Origin: Brevibacillus fulvus
GTDB lineage: Bacteria; Bacillota; Bacilli; Brevibacillales; Brevibacillaceae
Assembly (NCBI RefSeq): GCF_016908525.1
Contig: NZ_JAFBEB010000005.1
Span: 186,001 to 250,000, forward strand
Direction of reading: 5' to 3'
Length of the DNA: 64,000 bases
Shown here in pieces: positions 42,051 through 51,342 of this stretch; within the stretch, counting starts at the first letter, position 1; the number at the start of each line of letters is the position of its first letter. The position numbers were made by a program, and so were the translations under genes. The notes beneath the pieces are model-generated. The model made no database searches. It saw nothing but the letters and a program-made list of their open reading frames with translations, and was not told where the DNA came from.

Positions 42051-42163
42051 TATTAATGCAGCAGTATAAATTTACGCCATCACAACAGATACTTCAAAGC
42101 GTCAATCACATCTTTGCCGATGTTGGATCAGGGGCAGCGAAGGAAGAGAGAGGAGCCAGCAAG

Positions 42164-44200
42164 TTGAAAGGAATATTACCCAAAAAGAAAAAAGCAAGGG
42201 GATCGCTAACCGGCCAAAAAGGCTATTTCTTTACGATCAAAAACAAATTGATCATCGCCTTTTGTTTGGTTTTGCTTGTCCCCAGCATTGTTATTTCAAT
42301 GGAATCGTACTTTACCGCCAAAAACAAGATCGATCAAGAAATGATCGGCAGTGCCGAGCAAAACGTTGATTTGTTGAATGACACCATTAACCAGTTTTTT
42401 GCTGCGAAAAAAGGGGATGTGGAGTTGTTGTCCACACTAATTGATCCAACAGAGATTTCGGTTCCCGCCGGCTCTTTTGCCGGAACAAATCAATCCATCT
42501 CCGCTTTATTGGAACAATATCGCCAATCGCATCCCGATGTAGAAACAGCCTTTGTCGCCACTTCCCAAGGGGCTATCTTGCTGTCTCCAGAAGGAAAGGA
42601 CGTTACTGATGTACGAACAAAAGGCTGGTACATAGCCGCAACGAAGGACAAAGGCAAAGTCATCATCACCTCGCCCTCGGAATCGTCAGCAACTCACAAT
42701 CTGGTCGTGACGGTTGCCAAAGTCACAGAAAAAGGGGACGGCATTGTCGGGATCAATATCAATCTGGATCGCGTCTCCGATATCAGCAAACAGGTGAAAA
42801 TCGGCCAGCAAGGCTATGTGTATATTATTGACAGTGAGCGGAAAATGGTTGTCCACCCAACGGTCAAACCGGGCGATCTGGCTCCGAAAAACGTGCAAAA
42901 CGACAATCTGTTCAAGAGTGAATCCGGCTATTTTGAGTACTTGTTTAACGGAACCGATTGGAAAAAAATGTTCTTCACTACCAACCAGGAAACAGGCTGG
43001 AAATTGGCCGGCACCATGTATTCCAATGAAGTAGAGCAACAGGCCGCGCCCATCTTGCGCAGTACGTTGATCGTCCTGATTATCTCCTTCTTGCTCGGCG
43101 CCGTATTGGTCACCTATATTATCCTCTCCATCGTTCGTCCGCTGAAAACGATGACGGAAGCTTCACAGAAAATCAGTGAAGGAAATTTGACCGAACAGAT
43201 CGACTTGAAGCGAAAAGACGAACTGGGCACACTTGCGGCGAGTTTCAATGAGATGGCTGCATCTCTGCGAACAGTATTGGTCAAAGTCGGGGAAAACGCC
43301 ATGCAGCTTTCGGCATCGGCGGAAGAGCTGTTGGCCAGCGCCGAACAGAGCAGCAAGTCGAGTGAACTGGTTGCCCATTCTGTTCAGGAAGTCGCTGCGG
43401 GAACTGACAACCAGCTGACCCATGTTGAACAAACGAACCAGTCAATGCAAGCGATGGCTGAGCAGATCCAGGAGATTGCCAGCAATGCCGATCAAGTATC
43501 GGTTTCGGCCACAGAGGCAACCAGCAAATCTGCTGAAGGGAACAAATCGATCCAACAAGCTGTTTCGCAAATGAATTCGATCAGCAATCGCGTTGGACAA
43601 TTGGGCAATGATGTCAAATCTTTGGGCGACCGCTCCGCGCAAATCGGCAACATCATTGATGTGATTACGGATATTTCCGCGCAAACCAACTTGTTGGCGC
43701 TTAATGCAGCGATCGAAGCGGCGCGCGCGGGTGAACATGGACGAGGTTTTGCCGTCGTTGCTGACGAAGTGCGCAAGCTGGCTGAACAGTCAGCGCAATC
43801 GGCTCAACAGATCGCCCAACTGATCTTGGGCATTCAGGAAGATACCAATGCGACGATTGAAACGATGCATTCGGTCACTCAGGAAGTAAATGACGGAAGA
43901 TCGGCAGTGAACTTGGCCGGTACCTTATTTGAGCAAATTGAACAGGCGATCGAACGAGCTGCTACACAGATCAGACAAGTTTCGGCCGCTGCGCAGCAAA
44001 TTGCTTCGCGGACTCAAGAAGTGGCAGAAGCGATGGACAACGTATCAGCCATTTCGGAGCAATCCGCCTCGGGGATTCAAAATGTCTCGGCCGTGACCGA
44101 AGAACAGCTTGCTTCCATGCAAGAAATTACCGCCTCCGCCTCTTCTCTTTCCAAAATGGCGGAAGAACTGCAAGCCATGCTTACCCGTTTCCGACTGTAG
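42164..44200 (+). CDS. Methyl-accepting chemotaxis protein with dCACHE sensor
   Basis: A 678-residue transmembrane chemoreceptor. TTG at 42164 is chosen: AGAGGAG lies 8 nt upstream, while the upstream ATG at 42056 sits in the promoter leader with no ribosome binding site. A basic N-terminus is followed by TM1 (about 24-48), an extracellular dCACHE domain (about 50-295; [19 protein letters not shown]), TM2 (about 305-328), HAMP (about 330-380) and the cytoplasmic signalling hairpin with the tip [20 protein letters not shown]. It signals to CheW/CheA. CACHE domains bind amino or organic acids; the ligand is unknown. Confidence 0.93.
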   Translation: MKGILPKKKKARGSLTGQKGYFFTIKNKLIIAFCLVLLVPSIVISMESYFTAKNKIDQEMIGSAEQNVDLLNDTINQFFAAKKGDVELLSTLIDPTEISVPAGSFAGTNQSISALLEQYRQSHPDVETAFVATSQGAILLSPEGKDVTDVRTKGWYIAATKDKGKVIITSPSESSATHNLVVTVAKVTEKGDGIVGININLDRVSDISKQVKIGQQGYVYIIDSERKMVVHPTVKPGDLAPKNVQNDNLFKSESGYFEYLFNGTDWKKMFFTTNQETGWKLAGTMYSNEVEQQAAPILRSTLIVLIISFLLGAVLVTYIILSIVRPLKTMTEASQKISEGNLTEQIDLKRKDELGTLAASFNEMAASLRTVLVKVGENAMQLSASAEELLASAEQSSKSSELVAHSVQEVAAGTDNQLTHVEQTNQSMQAMAEQIQEIASNADQVSVSATEATSKSAEGNKSIQQAVSQMNSISNRVGQLGNDVKSLGDRSAQIGNIIDVITDISAQTNLLALNAAIEAARAGEHGRGFAVVADEVRKLAEQSAQSAQQIAQLILGIQEDTNATIETMHSVTQEVNDGRSAVNLAGTLFEQIEQAIERAATQIRQVSAAAQQIASRTQEVAEAMDNVSAISEQSASGIQNVSAVTEEQLASMQEITASASSLSKMAEELQAMLTRFRL

Positions 44201-44233
44201 CAAATCATAAGCTCGCAGCAGCAAACGCAGATA

Positions 44234-44286
44234 AAAAGGAAGAAGCAACCAGAAGCAAACGACCGCTTCGGTTGCTCTTCCTTTTT
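44234..44286. terminator. Long bidirectional terminator after the chemoreceptor gene
   Basis: Nested stems AAGGAAG-AGCAACC-GAAGC pairing with GCTTC-GGTTGCT-CTTCCTT and a following T tract. An A tract on the other side allows use by the convergent alcohol dehydrogenase gene. Confidence 0.82.
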
Positions 44287-44294
44287 TCTTTGAT

Positions 44295-45479
44295 TTACCG
44301 GTTCGGCTCGGTTATTTTACCGTTATAAGCTGCGCGGTAAATCGTTCGGATATCGTCTTCGCCCAACGGCATCGGGCTGCGTGCCAACAGTCGCTTTTGC
44401 TTGATTCCGTCCTGGGTCAAGCTTTCCAATGCAGATTGTGGAATTTGGAAATCAGCCAGAGTCTGCGGAATGCCCACGTCCCGTACAATGCTTACCAACT
44501 GCTCCACACAGCGGTAAGAGGCTTCCTCCTCGGAAAGCAAATGCGACGCGCCCCCCAGATAATCGAGCAGATCAGCCAGACGTTTTTGACAGCTGTGGCG
44601 GATATAGCCCATAACGTACGGCAGCAAAACAGCATTTGACTCGCCATGGGACAGATGAAATTGACCGCCCAGCGGATAAGCCAACGCATGAACACCCGCT
44701 ACCCCGGCATTAAAGAAGGCCAGGCCGGCCAGATAGCTGCCCATGCTCATATCTGTTCTCGCCTGCCGACTGCTCCCCTCCTGCACCGCTGTCCGCAAAG
44801 AGCGGGCAATCAGTCTGACCGCTTGCAGAGCAAGCGCATCTGTTGCCGGATTGGCGTTTACCGACACATACGCTTCGACCGCATGCGTGAGCGCATCGAT
44901 GCCTGTTGCCGCAGTAACCCGCGGCGGGACGGAAACAGTCAACTCCGGATCAACAATCGCCACATCCGCCAACAAGGAATCATGCGTCACAACATCCTTC
45001 GTCGTTTCCAGAGAGAGCACAGCGATGTTGGTTACTTCCGAACCTGTCCCCGAAGTGGTCGGGATCAAAATTTTGGGCAAAGCTTTTTGTGTAATCTGTT
45101 TTTTGCCCGTCAAATTCAGATAGTCGGCCACGGAACCTTCATGTACTGCCATGACCGCTGCCAGTTTCGCCAAATCGAGCGCACTGCCGCCACCCAAACC
45201 GATGACCAGATCAAAACGGTTTCCGCGGGCAAATTGAACCAGCTTCTCCCCAATCTCCAGCGGCGGCTCCGGCACCACTTCGGTGTAAACTTCAACAGCG
45301 AATCCGTTTTGACGCAGCGATTCTGTGACTCGCTCCGCCAACCCAATCTTCACCAAAGCCGGATCAGTGACGACCAGGATTTTTTTCGGGGAAAATTTGC
45401 TCACTTCCGGCACAAGCTGCTGCAGCGCCCCCCAACCGGTTATACTAAGCGGGGCAAAAACGATGCGGGCCACATTCAT
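44295..45479 (-). CDS. Iron-containing alcohol dehydrogenase
   Basis: A 394-residue group III Fe-dependent dehydrogenase. GGGSALDLAK (about 96-105) binds NAD(P), PTTSGTGSEVT is the conserved coenzyme loop, and the metal ligands lie in GIDALTHAVEAY, GVAGVHALAYPLGGQFHLSHG. It starts 15 bp after a lactonase-family gene in the same orientation. In Agrobacterium a lactonase (AttM/BlcC) and an Fe-alcohol dehydrogenase (AttL/BlcB) together convert gamma-butyrolactone through 4-hydroxybutyrate to succinic semialdehyde. The same division of labour is proposed here from family and context. Confidence 0.9.
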   Translation of the reverse strand: MNVARIVFAPLSITGWGALQQLVPEVSKFSPKKILVVTDPALVKIGLAERVTESLRQNGFAVEVYTEVVPEPPLEIGEKLVQFARGNRFDLVIGLGGGSALDLAKLAAVMAVHEGSVADYLNLTGKKQITQKALPKILIPTTSGTGSEVTNIAVLSLETTKDVVTHDSLLADVAIVDPELTVSVPPRVTAATGIDALTHAVEAYVSVNANPATDALALQAVRLIARSLRTAVQEGSSRQARTDMSMGSYLAGLAFFNAGVAGVHALAYPLGGQFHLSHGESNAVLLPYVMGYIRHSCQKRLADLLDYLGGASHLLSEEEASYRCVEQLVSIVRDVGIPQTLADFQIPQSALESLTQDGIKQKRLLARSPMPLGEDDIRTIYRAAYNGKITEPNR

Positions 45480-45494
45480 TGGAATTCCCCCTCT

Positions 45495-46343
45495 TTATTC
45501 ATAATAACCTTCCGTAGATTTGCGGAACTGGCGAAACTGTTCGGAATCATGCCCGAACCATACTTGCGAACCGGTTTTTTCAGCAATTCGCCTGATTTTC
45601 TCCACAGCGTTGCGGTAGCCCAGCGAATCGTAAATAATTCCCGGCGGTTTCACAGGCGGCCCGTAGCTTTCGGCCGTATAGACGGCATCAGAAGCAAGAA
45701 TGATACCGCCTGTTTCCGGCATTTCTACATGCAGCCCCAACATTCCCCAGGCGTGCCCGCTGCCAAAATTGAGCACTTTGATTCCCGCGGCAAGCGGCAA
45801 ATTGTCCTCCGTCCGTTTGACCGGACGCCATTGCAAACGGTTTTTGATCCAGGCATCGATGTCAGCCCATATGTAAGCGCCTTCTTTTTGATGTCTGGCG
45901 TAGCTTTGCAAAGTCCCGTTCCATTCATCCTCATGCACGATGATCGTCGCATTGGTGAACATCTCCAGACAGCCGGCGTGGTCAAGATGCAGATGGGAGG
46001 CGACGACATATGTAATGTCTTCCGGTCGGACCTTTAGCTGTTCCAAGCGGTTGTGCAAATAGCATTCTTCGGTTGCGGTCCACGGAAACTGCTGCTGTGT
46101 TGTTTCTGCCCAGCGTCCCTCCGGCCCCATCGAATTGGGATTGCAGGAGGTGTCAAACAAAATTTTTCCTTCGGGATGATCGATCAGAACCGTATAGATG
46201 GGAAACTCGACAAACTCCGCCGGGGCGTTGGGATTGCTCGCTGTTGCCGGGTTGTGCATGGCAATCATCCAGTTCTTATCCATCCTCATTCGTCCATTGT
46301 CCATCACGTACAACTTCGGATGCGCCTTGACAATATTGGCCAT
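45495..46343 (-). CDS. Lactonase, AHL lactonase (AttM/AhlD-like) MBL-fold family
   Basis: A 282-residue metallo-beta-lactamase-fold hydrolase. The dinuclear zinc motif SHLHLDHAG (HxHxDH, about residues 113-121), a downstream HAWG histidine, SDAVY aspartate and FGHDSEQF histidine complete the site. N-terminal LYVMDNGRMRMDKNWMIAM is characteristic for the AttM/AhlD group, which opens acyl-homoserine lactones and gamma-butyrolactone. ATG at 46343 is 9 nt from GGGAG; the ATG nine bases earlier abuts that sequence. It leads an operon with an Fe-alcohol dehydrogenase. Confidence 0.85.
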   Translation of the reverse strand: MANIVKAHPKLYVMDNGRMRMDKNWMIAMHNPATASNPNAPAEFVEFPIYTVLIDHPEGKILFDTSCNPNSMGPEGRWAETTQQQFPWTATEECYLHNRLEQLKVRPEDITYVVASHLHLDHAGCLEMFTNATIIVHEDEWNGTLQSYARHQKEGAYIWADIDAWIKNRLQWRPVKRTEDNLPLAAGIKVLNFGSGHAWGMLGLHVEMPETGGIILASDAVYTAESYGPPVKPPGIIYDSLGYRNAVEKIRRIAEKTGSQVWFGHDSEQFRQFRKSTEGYYE

Positions 46344-46421
46344 TCCATTCATCTCCCTGCTTTTCCAAATTGTTTTACTTATCTATACGTTCACCACTCC
46401 CCTGCTCATGCCAGTCAAGGC

Positions 46422-46456
46422 AAAAAATCCGGCCCGCTGCATATAGCGGGCCGGAT
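46422..46456 (-). terminator. Terminator of the GH28 gene
   Basis: A perfect 12-bp stem ATCCGGCCCGCT/AGCGGGCCGGAT (46427-46456) followed on the minus strand by six T residues. Confidence 0.88.
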
Positions 46457-46475
46457 GAACGCGCCGTTGTTGCTA

Positions 46476-47882
46476 TTACTGCCAATCCAGCGAGCCATTG
46501 ATTTTGTCGCTGCCAATTACAACGTTGTCAAAAACAAGCTGCTTCACGTTTTCCAAAACCAACGGTGTTTTTACCACCTTTTTGACCGTAATGTTTTTCA
46601 AAAGCACATCTTCCAGCGGATACCCCTCCGGTGCATGGACTTCAAACATCGTTCCGGCACTCTCGACGGTCATATCTTCAAAGACAATGTCCCGATAAAC
46701 AGACGGAAAGTTCCCTCCCAGTTCCCCCGGATAATTGAGCTGGAACCAGAACAAGGTGTCAAAGCTCTCCACTTTCATATTGCGCACGCGGATGTGTTCG
46801 ACGACACCGCCGCGGTCCAAGTTGGCTTTAAAGCGGATAGCCGACGCTCCTTGCCGCAAAACGTTATCCATAAAGAACACATAACGAATATCACCGGACA
46901 TCTCGCTTCCGAGAGCGATCCCGTCTTCTCCTCCCATATCGTTGTTGCGCACGACGATATACTCGCTCGGTTTGCCAATTTGCCGGCCATCCAGATCACG
47001 GCCTGATTTGACAACAACAGAGTCATCGCCGGTCCTGAACATATTGTTCTCCACCAAAACATATGTGCTGGAATCGATATCTACGCCGTCGTTATTGGCG
47101 CGATGGCTGTCAACCGTAATATCGCGAACAATCGCATGGTCGGTATAGACAAGATGATTGACCCAAAACGGAGAGTTCTTCACCGTATAATCCTCCAGCA
47201 GCACTCGTTTCGCACCGAAGAACTGAATGATCGGCGGACGCAGATAGGTCCCCTCGCCAAAAACCCGCTCCTTGACTGGAACTCCCGTAAAGCCCATTTG
47301 ACGCAACTTCTGCTGGTCATCTCCCTGTTTCTCTGTCCAGCTGTGGAATACGCTGTCGGCATTACCGTCAATTACGCCCTTTCCGGTAATTGCCACATCA
47401 TGGACATCATTGGCGTAAATCAAAGGAGAGTAGCTGTACAGCTCCGTTCCTTCCCAACGGGTATGGACAACCGGCAAGTAATCCTGCGGATCGGGGCCAA
47501 ACAGCAACGTTGCCCCTTCTGAAACATGGAGATCGATATTGCTCTTCAGATGGATCGGGCCATTGCTAAGCCAGACACCTTTGGGCAAAACAACCCGTCC
47601 TCCCCCTTCTTTGCTGGCCGCCTCGATTGCAGCCATAATCGCATCGTGATCATCCGTCTCGCCATCACCTTTTGCCCCGAAAGCAGTTACGTTGAACTGG
47701 CGATCGGGAATCGCTGGTTCTTCAATCGTTTTCACGATCCTCTCCGCCATATTCCAATCAGCCGGAGTGGATTGCGCTCCCGCCTGCCCCGCCGCGTAAG
47801 CGCTTCCATTTGTGATAAGACTAAAGCCGAGCGTTAAGGTCAGCAGCATTCCCGCGAAGAAGCTCGTTCTTTTTTTTCTCAT
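46476..47882 (-). CDS. Secreted GH28 family glycoside hydrolase (pectinase)
   Basis: A 468-residue right-handed beta-helix enzyme. Sec signal peptide (RKKRTSFFAGMLLTLTL..., cleavage after AYA). Pectin lyase-like start FNVTAFGAKGDGETDDHDAI, then GH28 motifs: NNDGVDIDSS (NTD motif), TGDDSVVVKSG (DD motif), GGEDGIALGSEMSG where GHG is expected, and IRFK (RIK motif). The position of the conserved His holds Glu. ATG at 47882 lies 8 nt after AGGAG. Polygalacturonase- or rhamnogalacturonase-type activity is likely and would feed the kdu pathway encoded 6 kb away. Confidence 0.88.
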   Translation of the reverse strand: MRKKRTSFFAGMLLTLTLGFSLITNGSAYAAGQAGAQSTPADWNMAERIVKTIEEPAIPDRQFNVTAFGAKGDGETDDHDAIMAAIEAASKEGGGRVVLPKGVWLSNGPIHLKSNIDLHVSEGATLLFGPDPQDYLPVVHTRWEGTELYSYSPLIYANDVHDVAITGKGVIDGNADSVFHSWTEKQGDDQQKLRQMGFTGVPVKERVFGEGTYLRPPIIQFFGAKRVLLEDYTVKNSPFWVNHLVYTDHAIVRDITVDSHRANNDGVDIDSSTYVLVENNMFRTGDDSVVVKSGRDLDGRQIGKPSEYIVVRNNDMGGEDGIALGSEMSGDIRYVFFMDNVLRQGASAIRFKANLDRGGVVEHIRVRNMKVESFDTLFWFQLNYPGELGGNFPSVYRDIVFEDMTVESAGTMFEVHAPEGYPLEDVLLKNITVKKVVKTPLVLENVKQLVFDNVVIGSDKINGSLDWQ

Positions 47883-47916
47883 AAACAATTCTCCTTTCCC
47901 AAGATGAGCGTCTGTC

Positions 47917-47930
47917 TGTCAGCGTTTGCT
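47917..47930 (-). promoter_or_regulatory. cre-like site upstream of the GH28 gene
   Basis: Minus-strand AGCAAACGCTGACA matches TGWAANCGNTNWCA at ten of twelve defined positions, 35-48 bp before the start codon. Suggests glucose repression of pectinase synthesis. Confidence 0.45.
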
Positions 47931-47981
47931 TACCTTATTTTTATGAATATTCTAACAAAAAATTACAACGTTTTCAAAATT

Positions 47982-48006
47982 AAAACCTATCCATTACGGA
48001 TAGGCA
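47982..48006 (-). terminator. Terminator of the DHA2 exporter gene
   Basis: CCTATCC (47986-47992) and GGATAGG (47998-48004) form a 7-bp stem, followed on the minus strand by TTTTAATTTTG. Confidence 0.75.
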
Positions 48007-48029
48007 TATCAATCAAAGTGATAGATCGT

Positions 48030-49526
48030 CTACGTCGGCTGTTTTTGCTTTTTCCATTGAACAGCCGGATCTTTCGCTTTCTCTTGTTGTTCGCCTGGAG
48101 CGGTATTTTTAAGAAAGAACGCTAAAACAAAGGAGATGATCGTTAAAATTGTGGCCACCATAAAAGAATCATTGATCCCCATCGCCGTCGCTTCCCGGGT
48201 AAGCGCATCGGTCACTGGAACCCCTTGGCGAGTAAAGAATTCAAGATGGGTAGCAGCGCGATCGGACATAATGGAGACAAACAATGCCATACCTACTGCT
48301 CCGGCAATCATCCGAATGGTATTGACCATGGCAGTGCCGTAACTATTCATCGACATCGGCAACGCATTTAATCCCGCTGTAAAAATAGGCATCATCAGCA
48401 GCGACATACCAAACATCCGAATGGTAAAAACGGTGATCACATAGCCATAAGCCGTATTAGTGTGGAGTCGCGTCAAAGCGTATGTGGTGATGATCGTGAT
48501 GAACAGTCCGGAGATAGCCAACCATTTGGCACCGTATTTGTCAAACAGACGCCCGGTGATCGGCGACATGATCCCCATGACGATTCCGCCAGGCAATAGC
48601 ATCAATCCCGCTTCAAACGGTGTGAAGCCGCGTACAGTTTGCGTGTAAAGCGGCAGCAGGATCATCCCGGAAAACATCGCCATTGTCACAACCACATTGA
48701 TTACTGTCGTCAACGTAAAAATCGGATAGCGAAAAATGCGAAACTCCAGGATCGGATGTCCTACGGTCATCTGTCTCCAGACAAATAACAGCAAACTGAT
48801 CACGCCCACGACAAGCGTCGAAATAACCGTCGGACTGCTCCATCCGGCATTGCCTGCGGTGGAAAAGCCGTAAAGCAACCCGCCAAAGCCAACCGTTGAC
48901 AGGATAACACCTAATACGTCCAGTTTGGGCCGTCCCGTCTCCGTCACGTTGCGCATCAGAAAGAAAGCAACGATCAAGTTGATTAAAGCAATTGGGAAAA
49001 TAATGAAAAACAACACCCGCCACGAGTAATGTTCTACCACCCAACCGGACAACGTCGGTCCGATGGCCGGTGCAAAGTTCATCGCTACGCCCAGGATTCC
49101 CATCGCCGCACCGCGTCGCTCCAGCGGAAATACATTGAAAATCACGCTGGTCATTAAAGGAAACATGATGCCTGCACCTGCAGCCTGTATGACCCGTCCG
49201 ACCAGAATCAAGGAAAAATAAGGCGCAATCCCGCAAATCAAGGTGCCCACTGTAAAGATTCCAAGTGCCGACAAAAACAGTTGCCTCGTGGTGAACCTCT
49301 CCAAAAGATAAGCGGTAACCGGAATGACAATCCCGTTTACAAGCATATAAATCGTAATCAACCAGTCAGCCGTTGCCGCATCAATTTGCAGGGTCTCCAT
49401 CATTTGCGGCAATGCCGTATTCACCAATGTCTGGTTCAAAAAGGCGACAAACCCGCCTACCAACATTACCGCAAACAGCGGCCCCGTCCTCACGGAACTT
49501 TCTGACGCAACATTGTCGCTGTTCAT
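48030..49526 (-). CDS. DHA2 family MFS multidrug exporter (LmrB/EmrB type)
   Basis: A 498-residue transporter with 14 predicted helices. Helix 1 contains FVAFLNQTLVNTALPQMM (motif D1 of DHA2), and motif C in helix 5 reads GVAMNFAPAIGPTLSGWVV. Closest in pattern to Bacillus LmrB/YhcA drug exporters, which use the proton gradient. No TetR/MarR regulator gene is adjacent. Monocistronic with its own terminator. Confidence 0.88.
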   Translation of the reverse strand: MNSDNVASESSVRTGPLFAVMLVGGFVAFLNQTLVNTALPQMMETLQIDAATADWLITIYMLVNGIVIPVTAYLLERFTTRQLFLSALGIFTVGTLICGIAPYFSLILVGRVIQAAGAGIMFPLMTSVIFNVFPLERRGAAMGILGVAMNFAPAIGPTLSGWVVEHYSWRVLFFIIFPIALINLIVAFFLMRNVTETGRPKLDVLGVILSTVGFGGLLYGFSTAGNAGWSSPTVISTLVVGVISLLLFVWRQMTVGHPILEFRIFRYPIFTLTTVINVVVTMAMFSGMILLPLYTQTVRGFTPFEAGLMLLPGGIVMGIMSPITGRLFDKYGAKWLAISGLFITIITTYALTRLHTNTAYGYVITVFTIRMFGMSLLMMPIFTAGLNALPMSMNSYGTAMVNTIRMIAGAVGMALFVSIMSDRAATHLEFFTRQGVPVTDALTREATAMGINDSFMVATILTIISFVLAFFLKNTAPGEQQEKAKDPAVQWKKQKQPT

Positions 49527-49624
49527 CTTTGGGTTTCCCCCTTTTTCGAGAGTTCCTTGATCGGTTAAACCTCCTACTTAGCTTGCCAAAGTCATACGGA
49601 TTTTATCCGAAGGTCAAGCGATCT

Positions 49625-50275
49625 CTATCCGCAGTTGAAACCGACCGGGCATACGTCCCCATAGAGATAGGAAAGAAAGGACCCGATCGCGATAAACGGG
49701 CCGTAAGCAACCATTTGCCTGCGCTTGATCCGTTGCAAAAGCAGCATAACAGCAACCGTCAAACAACCTATTATCGAAGAAAGCAAGACTGCCCGAAACA
49801 GGGGAAAGGGCGGCAAAAACATGCCAATCACAGCATATAACTTTATATCTCCACCGCCTATGCCGCCGCTTGCTGCCGCAAACATCCAAAAGCACAAAAA
49901 AGCTGCCGCCGTGCTCGCAAGATGCGTCACATAACCGTGTCCCGGATAAGGGTGCCAAAACCGCAGCACGAGAAACAGCAGAAAAAAAGGCAGCAGCAGA
50001 CGGTTCGGAATTGATTGGTCTGTAATATCGGTCAATGTTATAAGAACAAGCAGTGAAGCAAACAGAATCCCCAAAACCGTCTCCCGACCCATACCGTACC
50101 GGAAATAGACAGCGAAAAAAGCCATTCCGGTCAACGCTTGTACGCAGAGCGCAAAGCCGCTGAACAAGCGGAATCGTCCGTTTTTCTTTTTCCAACCAAC
50201 CACAGCCGTAAAATAAAACGCACCACATACGAAGCCAAGCAGGAAAAACAGCGCGGACGGGCAACCGATGCGCAT
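49625..50275 (-). CDS. Prepilin peptidase (A24 family), short form
   Basis: A 216-residue membrane aspartic protease with about six to seven helices. The two catalytic aspartates lie in LTDITDQSIPN and GGGDIKLYA. These enzymes process type IV pilin-like leader peptides (ComG, Flp-type). The usual N-terminal domain with the CxxC zinc site and methyltransferase activity is absent, giving a peptidase-only form. AGGAGG is 9 nt before the ATG. No pilin, ATPase or secretion gene is nearby, so its substrates are encoded elsewhere. Confidence 0.85.
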   Translation of the reverse strand: MRIGCPSALFFLLGFVCGAFYFTAVVGWKKKNGRFRLFSGFALCVQALTGMAFFAVYFRYGMGRETVLGILFASLLVLITLTDITDQSIPNRLLLPFFLLFLVLRFWHPYPGHGYVTHLASTAAAFLCFWMFAAASGGIGGGDIKLYAVIGMFLPPFPLFRAVLLSSIIGCLTVAVMLLLQRIKRRQMVAYGPFIAIGSFLSYLYGDVCPVGFNCG

Positions 50276-50338
50276 CGTTTCAAACCTCCTCTTGAACCTC
50301 CGACCTCGGTTTCTCCATTATAAGAAGATCGCATGGGA

Positions 50339-50371
50339 CAAAAAGAGCAGGAAAGCGATGCTCCCCTGCTC
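50339..50371 (-). terminator. Terminator of the iron-siderophore uptake operon
   Basis: GAGCAGG (50345-50351) pairs with CCTGCTC (50365-50371), with TTTTTG after it on the minus strand. Confidence 0.82.
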
Positions 50372-50405
50372 CTTGCGAGTGATTGCCAGCCAAGTTTGTT
50401 CTTGT

Positions 50406-51323
50406 TCACTTGGCAAACAGCTTCTCCGCTTCATCCAACGCCATCTTGCTGCCAAGTGCCGAGTAGTCCAGCCACGGTTGTTCATTGATCACGTACACAT
50501 GGTTCTCCTTCACCGCCCGAAGACCAAGCCAAAGCGGATTTACTTGCAACTGTTCAAACACTTTCTTGGCATCTTCCTCGACATTGACAATGACAAAAAT
50601 CAAATCCGGGTCATAATCCGCCAGCACTTCTTGTGAAATGACCTCATAGGCTTTCTGAATTTTTTCCACTCCGTTTGCCGGCTGCAACTCCAGATCTTCA
50701 AACAAAAGCGGGCCAAGCGGTCGCTTCATTCCCTGAACGCGCAACTCTTTTGCCGATACCCGGATGGCCATGGCCGTAGTCGCCCCTGTTTTCTCCTTAA
50801 TCAGCGATTTGACCCGTTCCGCTTGCGCTTCGTATTCTTGAATAAACGATTCCGCCTGTTGCTCCCGGTTGAGCATCTGGCCGAGTGCCCGCAAATGATC
50901 GCGCCAGGTGCCTTCATCGAGGGAAAACATATGGGTAGGAGCAATCTTGTTGTATTTGTCCAAATCCTGGCCGGCAAACTCTTCGTCAACCAAAATCATA
51001 TCCGGCTTTAGCGCGAGCAAAGCTTCCATATCCGGATCGGCTGCTACCCCCAATTTTTTGGTGTTATGCAGCCGGTCGGCGACATGGGCCAGAAAATCTT
51101 TGGCTTTGCCACCGATGACCGAACCGACAGGAGTGATGCCGAGCGCCAACAGATCGTTTGTCAGATGAATTGACAGCGATGCGATCTTTTCTGCTTTTTC
51201 CGTGTGTGCTCCGCCAGTTGCTTGTGCGGTTGTTGGTGTTTTGGTACTGCTGCTGCAGCCAGCCAGCAGGCTGAAAAGCAGAGCAGTGATGATCGTTAAA
51301 ACAGTTGGTTTGAATTTGCGCAT
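50406..51323 (-). CDS. Iron-siderophore ABC transporter substrate-binding lipoprotein
   Basis: A 305-residue class III binding protein (FecB/FhuD-like). Lipobox LAGC near residue 23, then two lobes joined by a long helix: N-lobe with RIASLSIHLTNDLLALGI-type start and LLALKPDMILVDEEF, C-lobe ending in LDYSALGSKMALDEAEKLF. Such proteins bind Fe(III)-siderophores. Third gene of a Fur-controlled operon after two FecCD permeases. No ATPase gene is present in the operon. Confidence 0.9.
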   Translation of the reverse strand: MRKFKPTVLTIITALLFSLLAGCSSSTKTPTTAQATGGAHTEKAEKIASLSIHLTNDLLALGITPVGSVIGGKAKDFLAHVADRLHNTKKLGVAADPDMEALLALKPDMILVDEEFAGQDLDKYNKIAPTHMFSLDEGTWRDHLRALGQMLNREQQAESFIQEYEAQAERVKSLIKEKTGATTAMAIRVSAKELRVQGMKRPLGPLLFEDLELQPANGVEKIQKAYEVISQEVLADYDPDLIFVIVNVEEDAKKVFEQLQVNPLWLGLRAVKENHVYVINEQPWLDYSALGSKMALDEAEKLFAK

Positions 51324-51342
51324 ATCTTCACTTCCTCATCCG

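Noticed and set aside
44646-46037. A 463-codon open frame on the plus strand
   Set aside because: Antisense to the alcohol dehydrogenase and lactonase genes, no ribosome binding site, low-quality composition.
49614-50264. A 216-codon frame on the same strand as the prepilin peptidase gene
   Set aside because: Same region in another frame; the competing frame has the two catalytic Asp motifs, membrane helices and a proper AGGAGG.
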